From positions 992,001-1,056,000 of the forward strand of contig NZ_CP019428.1 in the NCBI RefSeq assembly GCF_009834565.1: 64,000 bases of DNA. Direction: 5' to 3'. The notes under the pieces are model-generated. The model ran no database searches. It was not told the origin of the DNA and worked only from the letters and a program-made list of their open reading frames with translations. Positions 48,112 through 55,867 of the stretch are shown here, piece after piece (within the stretch, counting starts at the first letter, position 1; every line of letters begins with the position of its first letter). The DNA comes from Pseudomonas sp. R76 (GTDB lineage Bacteria > Pseudomonadota > Gammaproteobacteria > Pseudomonadales > Pseudomonadaceae). The translations under genes were made by a program, and so were the position numbers.

Positions 48112-48417
48112 TTAGCAAGCAGCAGGTGTCAGCTGTTGAGCCTTACCTCGTGAGCGCGGTTTGCGCGTTGTCTTTTCGATCACTCGGGTATTTGCCGCAT
48201 ACCACAGGTTCAAATCAACACCCTTGGCACGAACCATCGCTGGCAAGTGATCCATTTCACGCACCATGCTGTCAGGGACGCATGGTGGTGGAAGCAGCCC
48301 ATGAGATTTAGCCTGTGCCTGATCTGCTGGACGTATGTTCGACTTCTTCATGGCGCGCAAAAACTCTCGGGCAACAACGCCGAGTGCAAAACCGAAGTTA
48401 TAAGTGAGTTTGGACAT
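48112..48417 (-). CDS. ICE hypothetical protein, 101 aa
   Basis: This small basic protein (MSKLTYNFGFALGVVAREFL, end RVIEKTTRKPRSRGKAQQL) has a hydrophobic N-terminal stretch FGFALGVVAREFLRAMKK and a basic C-terminal tail. No family function is known to me. It has the longest leader in the block: structured copy 2 plus a hairpin, with the ribosome site GCAGGAG before ATG 48417. The stop is followed by CCCCAGC/GCTGGGG and AGGTTTC/GAAACC stems at about 48041-48098. Confidence 0.6.
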   Translation of the reverse strand: MSKLTYNFGFALGVVAREFLRAMKKSNIRPADQAQAKSHGLLPPPCVPDSMVREMDHLPAMVRAKGVDLNLWYAANTRVIEKTTRKPRSRGKAQQLTPAAC

Positions 48418-48455
48418 GGTGATTCTCCTGCAGGTTGGGATGCGGAGAAAGCACT

Positions 48456-48486
48456 GGCCCTGTCGGGGAAGTGATTCCCCGCGAGG
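48456..48486 (-). promoter_or_regulatory. Leader hairpin upstream of the 101-residue gene
   Basis: CTCGC-GGGGAA-TCAC-TTCCCC-GACAGGGC on the minus strand is the best example of the recurring hairpin. It lies about 40 bases before ATG 48417 and downstream of structured copy 2. Confidence 0.65.
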
Positions 48487-48506
48487 TGAGTAACATCAGA
48501 TGCTTC

Positions 48507-48628
48507 TATCGACGATTGTCGACCGACCGCGCTACCAGAAGCTCAGCAGTCTTGGGCGAATCAACACGATTGACGTGTCGCAACCTTAAAGATCCTGGTT
48601 GCCTGGGCATGATGCTGACGACGTCAGC
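48507..48628. ncRNA. Candidate structured leader RNA, copy 2
   Basis: Stem A TCGAC-GATT-GTCGA (48509-48522), stem B ACACG-ATTGA-CGTGT (48564-48578), stem C GCAACC-N11-GGTTGC (48580-48602) and stem D GCTGAC-GAC-GTCAGC (48614-48628). The invariant CGCGCTACCAGAAGCT is at 48528-48543, five bases after stem A as in copy 1. The unpaired TCTTGGG, GATCC and TGGGCATG segments are also shared. Stems B and C show compensatory changes against copy 1, the pattern expected from a functional RNA fold. Confidence 0.6.
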
Positions 48629-48966
48629 AAAACACGTCCATATCATCGAAGGGGGGATAGTGATGTGTCAAGCGGGGAGGGATATTTCGGGGAGGTCAAA
48701 GCAGGTCCAGTTTTGCAGGAGAAGCTACCGAGAGTAGCTGGTTCAACAGTCACTCTCGGATTTAGTACAAAGCGTCTTTCAGAAAAAAATACCACCTGTG
48801 TGGTGTAAAGGCGTCATCGATCCCTGGGCTGTGATCTGAACGTCTCACTTCCTACACCTGGCCGATTATCGTGGCTGAGGCCAGCAAACATAAGGCACGC
48901 ATCCGCGCACAAAGGGAGCCCTGCGTTTCGCCGGCGGGCCACCGGCAGGGAAAAGCAGCTACCAAG

Positions 48967-49006
48967 GGGTAGCCTGATAATCCTTCACAAGATCATCAGG
49001 CTACCC
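48967..49006. repeat. 12-bp perfect inverted repeat
   Basis: GGGTAGCCTGAT (48967-48978) and ATCAGGCTACCC (48995-49006) are separated by 16 bases. No T run follows on either strand, so a simple terminator is unlikely. Confidence 0.7.
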
Positions 49007-49019
49007 ATTGTGTGAGCTT

Positions 49020-49052
49020 TAAAAAATGTGGGCCACAACACCAGTGTGGCCC
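49020..49052 (-). terminator. Intrinsic terminator of the pilus operon
   Basis: On the minus strand GGGCCACA-CTGGTGT-TGTGGCCC, then ACATTTTTT (A run at 49021-49026). It lies about 290 bases after pilM, the last pilus gene. Confidence 0.7.
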
Positions 49053-49344
49053 TGAGATTACTGTGCTTCGAACCTCAACAAAGCTCTATGCGCCTTTGAA
49101 CTCGCAATTCACGAGTTAGACGGCTGCGTGTCTGGCTTGAACAGGGAGACACAGGGAGAGCTTTGAACCAGATCCGCACGCCCTTCCCGGAGCTCAGCGT
49201 GCTTTGGGGATGGAGATGAGGCGAACCGCATCTCCGGGCGCTACTGATGACCGCCAGTAGCCAACGGGGTGGAAACGTTGTTGCGTGCATTATGTTGTTA
49301 GGCTGGGCGATATGCAACATAGCCAGTGTTGACCTGGGCTTTGG

Positions 49345-49785
49345 TCAGTTCACTGCAGTGACGGCACCGTCAGGTATAACAGATGGAATGGGGATACCGG
49401 TCACTCCAGCTTTCGGGGAGACAAGCACTCCCGCGCGATTTACACCAACAGTAGTCGACTGAGTCAGATCGACCAGCGTCGAGGGCATCCCTGCCGGCGC
49501 AGTGCCGTTGTAAAAGGTGTAGGTTGTTCCGGCATTGATGTAGGCCTCAATACCGAGCGGTTTTACAAACCATTTCGGTAGATTTAGAGCAGTGTCGTCG
49601 GGTGTTCCAGAGAAGCCCGGATTTGACTGAGTAAAACCAGCTGCAGCAGATCGATAGATCAAAAAGTTGCGGCCAAGCGAATCAAGGGTTGCGAAGTCGG
49701 AGGCGGTTTGGGCTTGATGCTGGGTTTCCATCGTAATCCCAGTGGCAATGATCAGAATCATCAAGACAGCCCACTGCAGTGTCAT
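49345..49785 (-). CDS. pilM: PilM-like protein of the type IVb pilus
   Basis: This 146-residue protein has an N-terminal membrane helix (MTLQWAVLMILIIATGITME), a type II-pilin-like hydrophobic start without a clear leader, and a mainly beta periplasmic part (YINAGTTYTFYNGTAPAGMP). R64-type and PAPI-1-type thin pilus operons end with a gene of this kind; its role in pilus formation is known from genetics, not mechanism. It follows pilV by 53 bases. Confidence 0.75.
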   Translation of the reverse strand: MTLQWAVLMILIIATGITMETQHQAQTASDFATLDSLGRNFLIYRSAAAGFTQSNPGFSGTPDDTALNLPKWFVKPLGIEAYINAGTTYTFYNGTAPAGMPSTLVDLTQSTTVGVNRAGVLVSPKAGVTGIPIPSVIPDGAVTAVN

Positions 49786-49838
49786 ATCTGTTGATCTCTA
49801 TATGCTTGCGAGGGACAGCAAAACCTTTGCGAAAAGTT

Positions 49839-51116
49839 TTAGTCTTCTTTGTAACAAGAATAGGAAGCGCAGGGATTGCAGCCGCCAATTGCGATTGCGA
49901 ATTGGCCGTTTACCTTGTATCCAGCAGGGCAGCTACACGTACCTGTGTAAGGATTAGAACCAGCGCACCCCCCGGATGCCCAAGAGGCTGTCCAAAATGA
50001 TCCACCCCACCTGCCAGCGCCTCCTACGCCTTTCCATACGCCGTTCTGACAAGAGAGCACTATTCCCACTGCACTCTTTGCAATGAGCGTGCGATCGCTG
50101 CAGGCGGAACCTTCTGTAGCAAGTCCACCGACGGAGATGAATTCGTTGGTAGCGATTCGATCGTAGGCAGTTATTTTACCGGTTGAAGTGATCTTCCCAC
50201 CCCAGAGCTGGCCGCCGGTTGAGAAGTTTTTGTCGTTGTACACCTGGACCCAATCGGGGCTGTTCTGATAGATACCACCTCCCCATTTTTCGCTGTACCA
50301 GCCAGTGTCGCCCCGAGTTCTAAACCATCCACCCGTGTAAGTTTCGCCCGTGACGTTCGCGGTCGCCGCGTTCACATTCGCGGTGGCTGTGACGTTGCGC
50401 GCTGTCACGTCGGCACCAGTCGTAACGTTGCCAGAGGCGGAGATGCTCCCCGCATTATTAATGTTGTGGTTGCCCATACCGAGGTCAGTATTCATCGTGT
50501 TGAGCTCAGGATGGTTTGGCACAGCATTTCGATACAAGTAATCGTTGGCCAAGGCGCCGTCCATGAGAAACAGTGCACTGGCAGTGTGGCCTGGCCCAGG
50601 CGCAATGGAGTAATTACTCAGCGCAACTTGCCAGCCACCGCGGATGCCTTGAACGACGTTCGGGTTGGTTGTAGATATAAAACCACCAGGTCCTCCAAGG
50701 TTTTCAGCAATGGTACGCACCCCCATTTCTGGGAGCGTCTGTCCGCCCGTGGTGACGACAATCGCTTCTAGCTGATTGGGATTGGGTTTTCGGGCAAGGC
50801 CTAGGATGGTCTGCCCGAAAACATTGGTGGAACTGTAACCTGCAGGCAGGTAATTAGCGTTGATGAGCATCGGCACCGTAATTTGCACTGGCACGGTCGC
50901 CGACGCGTTGGCGAGCACAACGTTGAAATTGTCTTTCAGGTACTTGGCCTGGGCCTCTGAAATAGTTCGCTGTTGATCGGCCGCAATTCGATATTCCTGG
51001 GCATCCATTTGTTTGATTTGCCAAACCATTGCCAAGGTCACAACGACACCAAATACGAGCAATCCGATTGCCATATCCAGGCTTAAGAAGCCTCGCTGTT
51101 TATTCTTACTGGTCAT
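49839..51116 (-). CDS. pilV: PilV-like minor pilin/adhesin of the type IVb pilus
   Basis: This 425-residue tip adhesin is thought to recognise the recipient surface. The type IV prepilin leader is MTSKNKQRG|FLSLDMAIGL, with Asp where classical pilins have Glu5. A hydrophobic helix follows, then the shufflon-N type domain with Ala/Asn/Val/Thr repeats (SASGNVTTGADVTARNVTAT) and a cysteine-rich C-terminal end (CSDRTLIAK, GTCSCPAGYKVNGQF, CNPCASYSC). In R64 the C-terminal part is switched by the Rci recombinase. Here I see no rci gene and no alternative C-terminal cassettes downstream, so the tip appears fixed. The start overlaps the pilT stop by 11 bases. Confidence 0.87.
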   Translation of the reverse strand: MTSKNKQRGFLSLDMAIGLLVFGVVVTLAMVWQIKQMDAQEYRIAADQQRTISEAQAKYLKDNFNVVLANASATVPVQITVPMLINANYLPAGYSSTNVFGQTILGLARKPNPNQLEAIVVTTGGQTLPEMGVRTIAENLGGPGGFISTTNPNVVQGIRGGWQVALSNYSIAPGPGHTASALFLMDGALANDYLYRNAVPNHPELNTMNTDLGMGNHNINNAGSISASGNVTTGADVTARNVTATANVNAATANVTGETYTGGWFRTRGDTGWYSEKWGGGIYQNSPDWVQVYNDKNFSTGGQLWGGKITSTGKITAYDRIATNEFISVGGLATEGSACSDRTLIAKSAVGIVLSCQNGVWKGVGGAGRWGGSFWTASWASGGCAGSNPYTGTCSCPAGYKVNGQFAIAIGGCNPCASYSCYKED

Positions 51117-52047
51117 TCCAGAGGCTCCTCGAAGATTGGTTTGCGATGTCTTGGCCGAGCAAGGTGATCTTTCCTGAGTGGACTTTTTCGCGGATGCTAG
51201 GCCCGTCCTCGCCCGTAAAGAGCAGGCTTTGAAGTGTCAAACGCCGGCCCCCGTCACTATCCATGGACAATGACTGATGAATGACAGCCACCAGGCCTTT
51301 GGAAAGCAGCTCTCTGGCGTTTTTCAATAAGGGCTGGCCCAGGGCCGCTAAGCGTTCAATGCCATGCGTGACACTGCCGGAATGGCCAGTACAGATAATG
51401 AGATGACCGTTGATTGAGGCCTGGATGACTTGCGCAGCAGTTGGCCCGTCACGTACCTCACCCACAAACAGAAAGTCGGCCCTCGTTCGCAGAGCAAGGA
51501 CTAAGGCTTCTTCGTAGCCACCCATACGCCTGGAAACAGGGACTTGTATGCACCGACCTTCTCCATGCCTACCATGTAGGAATGGTTCGGGTGGGTCCTC
51601 TACCGCCAGGCAGATGCCGCCCCAAGCCTCAAGGCGGGCTTTAACAAGGGATGCAGCACTTGAGGTTTTCCCTGCACCCATCTCTCCGCAGATGAAGATA
51701 AGGCCGCGTATCGTGTCGCTCATCAGAGCATTCTGCAGGTGATCGGGCAGGCCTAGCATGTCCAGCGGACGAATTTGAACCGACGACTTGCTGAGGACAA
51801 ATACCGGCTTGCCGTTTAGGTCCATCAACTGTGTGACTCGAATGACAACGCCATCTTCGAGCAGCGCGAACTCCGGATCCAGGGTCGCGGCGTATTTCTC
51901 CGCGCATAGCTGGCGGATTCGTTCTAGATCAGCCCGCCATTCGACGGGCGCCTCGACTCTTCGCGCTTGTCCAGGGAGACCCTTAGCGTCCGCGAATCCA
52001 TCGCCCAGATACAGGTCGACGAACTCAGCTTCAGAGATAACGCTCAC
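51106..52047 (-). CDS. pilT: PilT-like pilus ATPase of the type IVb pilus operon
   Basis: This 313-residue secretion/retraction ATPase of the GspE/PilT superfamily has Walker A GEMGAGKT (121-128), the Asp-box region VEDPPEPFLHG, Walker B FLFVGEVRDGPTAAQ and the His box HLIICTGHSG. The start is GTG 52047 with AAGGAG upstream. In ICEs of the PAPI-1 type this gene is called pilT and is an ATPase, unlike R64 pilT, which is a transglycosylase. It lacks the long N-terminal domain of assembly ATPases such as PilQ, so pilus retraction is the likely role. Confidence 0.85.
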   Translation of the reverse strand: MSVISEAEFVDLYLGDGFADAKGLPGQARRVEAPVEWRADLERIRQLCAEKYAATLDPEFALLEDGVVIRVTQLMDLNGKPVFVLSKSSVQIRPLDMLGLPDHLQNALMSDTIRGLIFICGEMGAGKTSSAASLVKARLEAWGGICLAVEDPPEPFLHGRHGEGRCIQVPVSRRMGGYEEALVLALRTRADFLFVGEVRDGPTAAQVIQASINGHLIICTGHSGSVTHGIERLAALGQPLLKNARELLSKGLVAVIHQSLSMDSDGGRRLTLQSLLFTGEDGPSIREKVHSGKITLLGQDIANQSSRSLWNDQ

Positions 52048-52057
52048 TCAGCGCTCC

Positions 52058-52573
52058 TTAGTACGATGTCCAAGCGATGGTATTGGCATCCGATGAGCAA
52101 CTGGTCGCAGCGGCTACCGCTGTGATTTCGCCGGCAATGGCAGTACCACCGTTGATCGCCGTCGTGGTCTGTTTGTCCTTGGCCATGTTGGACGCAAGCG
52201 TGATGCAGGCATTTTTCGGAAGGTTGGATTCGGTGATGGTGAAGGTCATACCATTACTGGTCACAGTAACGGCTCCGTTCCAACGATTGGATAAGGCGTT
52301 GCCATTAATGCTCATACCTCCCGTGGCCTCCAGGTTGATCAAGGACGGGGCCAGGTTGGTACCGGCTGTTGCGTACCCAGTTGTGCTTTTCAGCCTTTTG
52401 GTATTGCTCAGCAAGGTGCCCAGGTTGCTCTGTTCGATGGTGACGTCCGAGCTGCCGAACGTCCTGTACCCCATGAACACGATGAAACCGAGTGCCACGG
52501 CGATCAGCATCAGCCAGAACATCCCGTCCAGGGAAAGAAATCCGCGTTGGTTTTGGCGGGTATTTGTTCTCAT
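52058..52573 (-). CDS. pilS: PilS major prepilin of the type IVb pilus
   Basis: This 171-residue prepilin has the leader MRTNTRQNQRG, then FLSLDGMFWLMLIAVALGFI. Cleavage after Gly11 by a prepilin peptidase would leave Phe1, and position 5 of the mature protein is Asp rather than Glu, as in PilV here. The rest is beta-rich with the Cys pair KNACITLAS and AAATSCSSDAN, fitting the C-terminal disulfide loop. It should form the pilus shaft. The operon has no prepilin peptidase gene (pilU), so the host's PilD would be needed. Confidence 0.87.
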   Translation of the reverse strand: MRTNTRQNQRGFLSLDGMFWLMLIAVALGFIVFMGYRTFGSSDVTIEQSNLGTLLSNTKRLKSTTGYATAGTNLAPSLINLEATGGMSINGNALSNRWNGAVTVTSNGMTFTITESNLPKNACITLASNMAKDKQTTTAINGGTAIAGEITAVAAATSCSSDANTIAWTSY

Positions 52574-52593
52574 CTTTACGACCTCATTTGGGT

Positions 52594-53736
52594 TTATTTA
52601 AGCGTTTCTGTCACATTGCCGGCCAACTGGAAGATGCCGATCACCACCAGAATCATCATGATTCCCATGGCCATCGAGGACACCCCAATAAGCGACTTCG
52701 CGATGGCCTCGACACGCTGGAGCGTTTGCTCCAGCCAACGGTTGGAAAACCTTTCCATCGATTCGGCGAAGCCTTTGCGGGTGGCGAGCACTTCAAGAAA
52801 ATGCATGGCCATGGGGTCTGGAAATTCATGGCCAGCAAGTTTCAAGGCGGTACCGAAGTTTTTGCCGGCACTGACACCGTAATGGATGGCGCTCAACCGT
52901 TCCTTGAGCCACGGAGATGCGTTGCGCTGCAGCGACTTCAATGCGTCGAGCTGGTTGATGCCTGAGCGCAACATCACGGCCATGTTGAGCAAAAAGATGG
53001 AACCGTGAAGCGCCTTGTAGACCGACCAAGGGGGAAGGCGCTCTGCTCGGACTCTCAGGACCTGGAGCAATTTGTTCAACTGCAGCTTCCATGTCGGGCT
53101 GGCGGCCGTGATCTGAAGTCCGCAAAACACCGGCAAGGTGAAGATCGATACGAGGATGAAGATGACGGCCGCGATCAGGGTCACCAGTCCGTAGTGGGTC
53201 ACGAAATTCGATAGGGCGTAGAGAAACGCCGGTACACCCGTCCAAGCTTCGGGGTTAGACCGACGTGTCATGGAAGGCACCATCCACGCGGCGATCACAT
53301 ACAGCAGCGCTGCCATAACGCTCCACACCACCGAAGGGTAAACCGTGGCTGAGGCCACCAGCTTGCCGATCCTCTGGCGTACTTCAATAATCCTCACGCA
53401 ATCTCTAAAGGCCTGCACCAGGTTGCCGGTCTCTTCCCCGGAAGCGATCAGTGAGTTTTCGTCATAAGGCACCCAGCCTTCGCATGAAACGCTGAACGAC
53501 TTTCCTCCTTTGACCGATTGCGCGATTTCACGACAGGCAATCGATACAGGGTGGCGTTTCTGGCCGTTATCACTGAATGCTCGCGCAACAGTATTCAGGG
53601 CATCTTCAAGTGAAACGCCATCCCCGTGGATGCCCATAAGGCTTTCATAAAATTGGATTCGCTCGTTCTTGCCGAACTGTTTGGCGTAGAAGGTTTCTGC
53701 CCAGCGGTTTAGCACCGCTCTGACGTCACTCAGCAT
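52594..53736 (-). CDS. pilR: PilR, inner-membrane platform protein (GspF family)
   Basis: This 380-residue polytopic protein starts at ATG 53736 (MLSDVRAVLNRWAETFYAKQ), with GGAG upstream; nine more in-frame residues lie in the pilQ end. Two GspF domains are visible, the second carrying YGVSAGKNFGTALKLAG and the last helix SSMAMGIMMILVVIGIFQLA. Membrane segments lie at about 155-180, 200-225 and 350-372. It anchors the pilus assembly machine and contacts the PilQ ATPase. It overlaps pilQ by 11 bases. Confidence 0.86.
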   Translation of the reverse strand: MLSDVRAVLNRWAETFYAKQFGKNERIQFYESLMGIHGDGVSLEDALNTVARAFSDNGQKRHPVSIACREIAQSVKGGKSFSVSCEGWVPYDENSLIASGEETGNLVQAFRDCVRIIEVRQRIGKLVASATVYPSVVWSVMAALLYVIAAWMVPSMTRRSNPEAWTGVPAFLYALSNFVTHYGLVTLIAAVIFILVSIFTLPVFCGLQITAASPTWKLQLNKLLQVLRVRAERLPPWSVYKALHGSIFLLNMAVMLRSGINQLDALKSLQRNASPWLKERLSAIHYGVSAGKNFGTALKLAGHEFPDPMAMHFLEVLATRKGFAESMERFSNRWLEQTLQRVEAIAKSLIGVSSMAMGIMMILVVIGIFQLAGNVTETLK

Positions 53737-55285
53737 GGGCGAGCTCCAGGGTTTGCCGGTCAAAGTCCAACGGCCCCACTATCATTTCGGCGTGACGTGG
53801 ATCTACCAAACCTTGTTTGAGCTTGAGGATTGTGTGGGCAGTTTTGGTGATGCCGCCCATTTCCTTCACCCAGTAACGACGTGCTGCACTGGCCCCTTTC
53901 TTATTGAAAACGTGCATGAAATTGTTGTCGGCGATGAGCGCCTCCGCGGCTACTGTACGATCAACGACACCCAAACCTTTGCAGTGTGGGCACCCAGGGC
54001 CTTTGAGGTAGGTCAGGTCGACCGCGTCCAGGCCGCGCAGGCGTTGCACCAATGCACCGTTGAGCTGGTCCAGGTGAGCTGCGGCAGGTACACAGCAGTG
54101 AGGGCATAGCACGGGAAGCAAGGACTGATTGACGATGCTGGTCATCAGTGCGGGATCTGTCACGAGGTAGCGGTCTACCCCCATGTCGATTAGCCGCTGA
54201 AGCCCTGCCACTGAGTTATTGGTGTGCAATGTGGAGGACACCAGGTGCCCGGTCATCCCACCACGGAAAGCCGCTTGGGCCGAGGCCAGGTCTCTGATCT
54301 CCCCATACATCAGGACGTCCGGATCGAGTCGCATCGTGTTGGTGATGCCGTCGCTCCAGGTTTCTCCTGCGCCTAAAGGGGACTGGTTGGCCATGATTGG
54401 ATATTCGGGCGGATCCTCCATGGTCAAAATGTGTTTTGTGCCACCACACTCTTCATAGAGCAGGTTCAGGTTGACCTGCTGAGTCTTGGATTTGCCGGAA
54501 CCTGTAGGGCCGGTGACCAAGTTCACGCCATAAGGAAAGCTGCGGATACGGCTAAACGCCTCAATTTGCTCGGGTAGAAAACCGAGAGCCTCAAGGGTCA
54601 TTTTGGTTTTGTCGTCATACAGCAGACGCAGAACCATCAAAGGACCCTCTACGAGCGGTCTGGTGGCAACCCGGGCACCGAACAGACCAAGTTGATCCAC
54701 GTAGGATCGTTTTATACGTGCGTCCTGGCTGACTTGTGGCTGGTAGTGGTCTTTCGCAACATCACACATGCTGTTGTAGAGGGATGAGCAGAGTTCAAGG
54801 CCCACCTGACTTTGATGCTGCTCTGCCTCCCACAACAGCCCGTGAATGCGAAAGAAGATCTTGGTGATGTCGTGGCCCACCACAAAGTGAACATCGCTTG
54901 CATTATCCCGATGTGCCTTGCCAAGCAGTTGTACCACCTGCGCCTGGCGTTTGGTCTCGGTGGTCGAGAGGGCTCTGCCATTGGCGTCGTCATTCGCCTG
55001 GTAGAGCGCCTTGATCGTGCTCATCGAACAGACCTTGACTTCAAACTGATGATTTTTGTGTTCTAACTCATCCTCGAATGCCATGACATAGGGATCGGTT
55101 TGATGCTGGGCGGACACGTACAGGATTCCATCGCTGGTCAATGCGCACAGCTGACGTAACTCCGGTTTCAGCTCGAAAGATCCGCCAGGCGCAGTGAGCA
55201 ATTGCTGATGCGAATTCAGCAGCGCAGCAGCGGCCTCATCGAGGACTGGTTCCACTTCAGTTGGTATTTCAGTCAAAGTCGTCAT
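53726..55285 (-). CDS. pilQ: PilQ, pilus assembly ATPase (GspE family)
   Basis: This 519-residue cytoplasmic ATPase powers pilus extension. An N-terminal domain (about 1-150) precedes the GspE core with DNASDVHFVVG (Asp box), Walker A GPTGSGKS (259-266), MEDPPEYP, Walker B VLMYGEIRDLASAQ and the His box HLVSSTLHTNNSVAG. Four cysteines in CPHCCVPAAA and GPGCPHCKGLG form the zinc-binding region typical of GspE-type enzymes. All key residues are intact. pilP stops 12 bases before its start. Confidence 0.9.
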   Translation of the reverse strand: MTTLTEIPTEVEPVLDEAAAALLNSHQQLLTAPGGSFELKPELRQLCALTSDGILYVSAQHQTDPYVMAFEDELEHKNHQFEVKVCSMSTIKALYQANDDANGRALSTTETKRQAQVVQLLGKAHRDNASDVHFVVGHDITKIFFRIHGLLWEAEQHQSQVGLELCSSLYNSMCDVAKDHYQPQVSQDARIKRSYVDQLGLFGARVATRPLVEGPLMVLRLLYDDKTKMTLEALGFLPEQIEAFSRIRSFPYGVNLVTGPTGSGKSKTQQVNLNLLYEECGGTKHILTMEDPPEYPIMANQSPLGAGETWSDGITNTMRLDPDVLMYGEIRDLASAQAAFRGGMTGHLVSSTLHTNNSVAGLQRLIDMGVDRYLVTDPALMTSIVNQSLLPVLCPHCCVPAAAHLDQLNGALVQRLRGLDAVDLTYLKGPGCPHCKGLGVVDRTVAAEALIADNNFMHVFNKKGASAARRYWVKEMGGITKTAHTILKLKQGLVDPRHAEMIVGPLDFDRQTLELAHAE

Positions 55286-55297
55286 TGGCTCGTACCT

Positions 55298-55867
55298 TCA
55301 CCGTTGTCCTTGGATCAAACCGGGCAGCATGGTGGCTGACGGGGTACTGCTGGAGACCGAGTTGTGGGTGCTGGAAGCGCCTCCCGGTGGAACATTGGAA
55401 AACCCGAGGGGGAAGCGCTTGCCATCACGTTCCAGTGTCACGCTGTCCAGGGTGAGGTTCGCCACGCGGTAGCCTCCTGGGAGTTCCCGCGCAGAGGCGT
55501 CTGCGTCCACTTCGAATCCGCTGCTGTAGAGCAACGTGGCACGAAGTCGCCTTGCAGAGCCGAATATGGCTTTGACGACAGGCAGTTCTTGCTGGGTATC
55601 GGTAGCGCGTGTGGCGGTAATAGGGGGTGGGAGTAGGCCTTGAGGTACGAATGAGGCTGAAGACTGAGCGGTTGAATGGTTGTCTTCGCCATTGATTGAC
55701 CGCTCAGCTGCTGCTCTCTCAGCTTGGGCTTTAAATAGAATTGTCTGACTTTGAACGATAGCCAGCTCCCCGACATTGATGCCTGAGAGATTGGCTTCTG
55801 CCGTCCAGCCCAGTGATGGAGCGATAGCAATTGCCGAACAGAGAAAACGCACAGTTTTATTTCGCAT
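55298..55867 (-). CDS. pilP: PilP of the type IVb pilus
   Basis: This 189-residue periplasmic protein starts at ATG 55867 (MRNKTVRFLCSAIAIAPSLG), preceded by AGGTG; GTG 55876 is an in-frame alternative. The signal peptide ends near GWTAEA. A helical middle (LFKAQAERAAAERSINGEDN) is followed by a C-terminal beta domain ending in a Pro/Gly/Ser-rich tail (GASSTHNSVSSSTPSATMLP). It should connect the inner-membrane proteins with the secretin PilN. The start overlaps the pilO stop by 11 bases. Confidence 0.8.
   Translation of the reverse strand: MRNKTVRFLCSAIAIAPSLGWTAEANLSGINVGELAIVQSQTILFKAQAERAAAERSINGEDNHSTAQSSASFVPQGLLPPPITATRATDTQQELPVVKAIFGSARRLRATLLYSSGFEVDADASARELPGGYRVANLTLDSVTLERDGKRFPLGFSNVPPGGASSTHNSVSSSTPSATMLPGLIQGQR

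Larger units (their letters stand above)
48629..49344. other. Gene-free, hairpin-rich interval between the pilus operon and the housekeeping block
   Basis: No ORF here has a convincing start and protein-like composition. The interval holds several strong stems: CCCTGC...GCAGGG around 48921-48951, the 12-bp stem at 48967-49006, the pilus-operon terminator at 49020-49052, and GGAGATG...CATCTCC at about 49210-49234. It could contain the promoter for the housekeeping block, a small RNA, or the origin of transfer; nothing in the sequence decides among these. Confidence 0.4.

Noticed and set aside
47876..48628. CRISPR array
   Set aside because: Only two copies, about 630 bases apart, each with internal stems; no regular short repeat-spacer pattern and no cas genes in the window.
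49280..49310. GTTAGGC near a hairpin looked like an integron attC core
   Set aside because: No matching RYYYAAC partner or attC-like spacing, and no integron integrase in the window.
49075..49320. 81-residue minus-strand frame in the interval after pilM
   Set aside because: Poor ribosome site, Arg/Ser/Pro-rich shadow-like composition, and it overlaps the stem-rich region; no support for coding.
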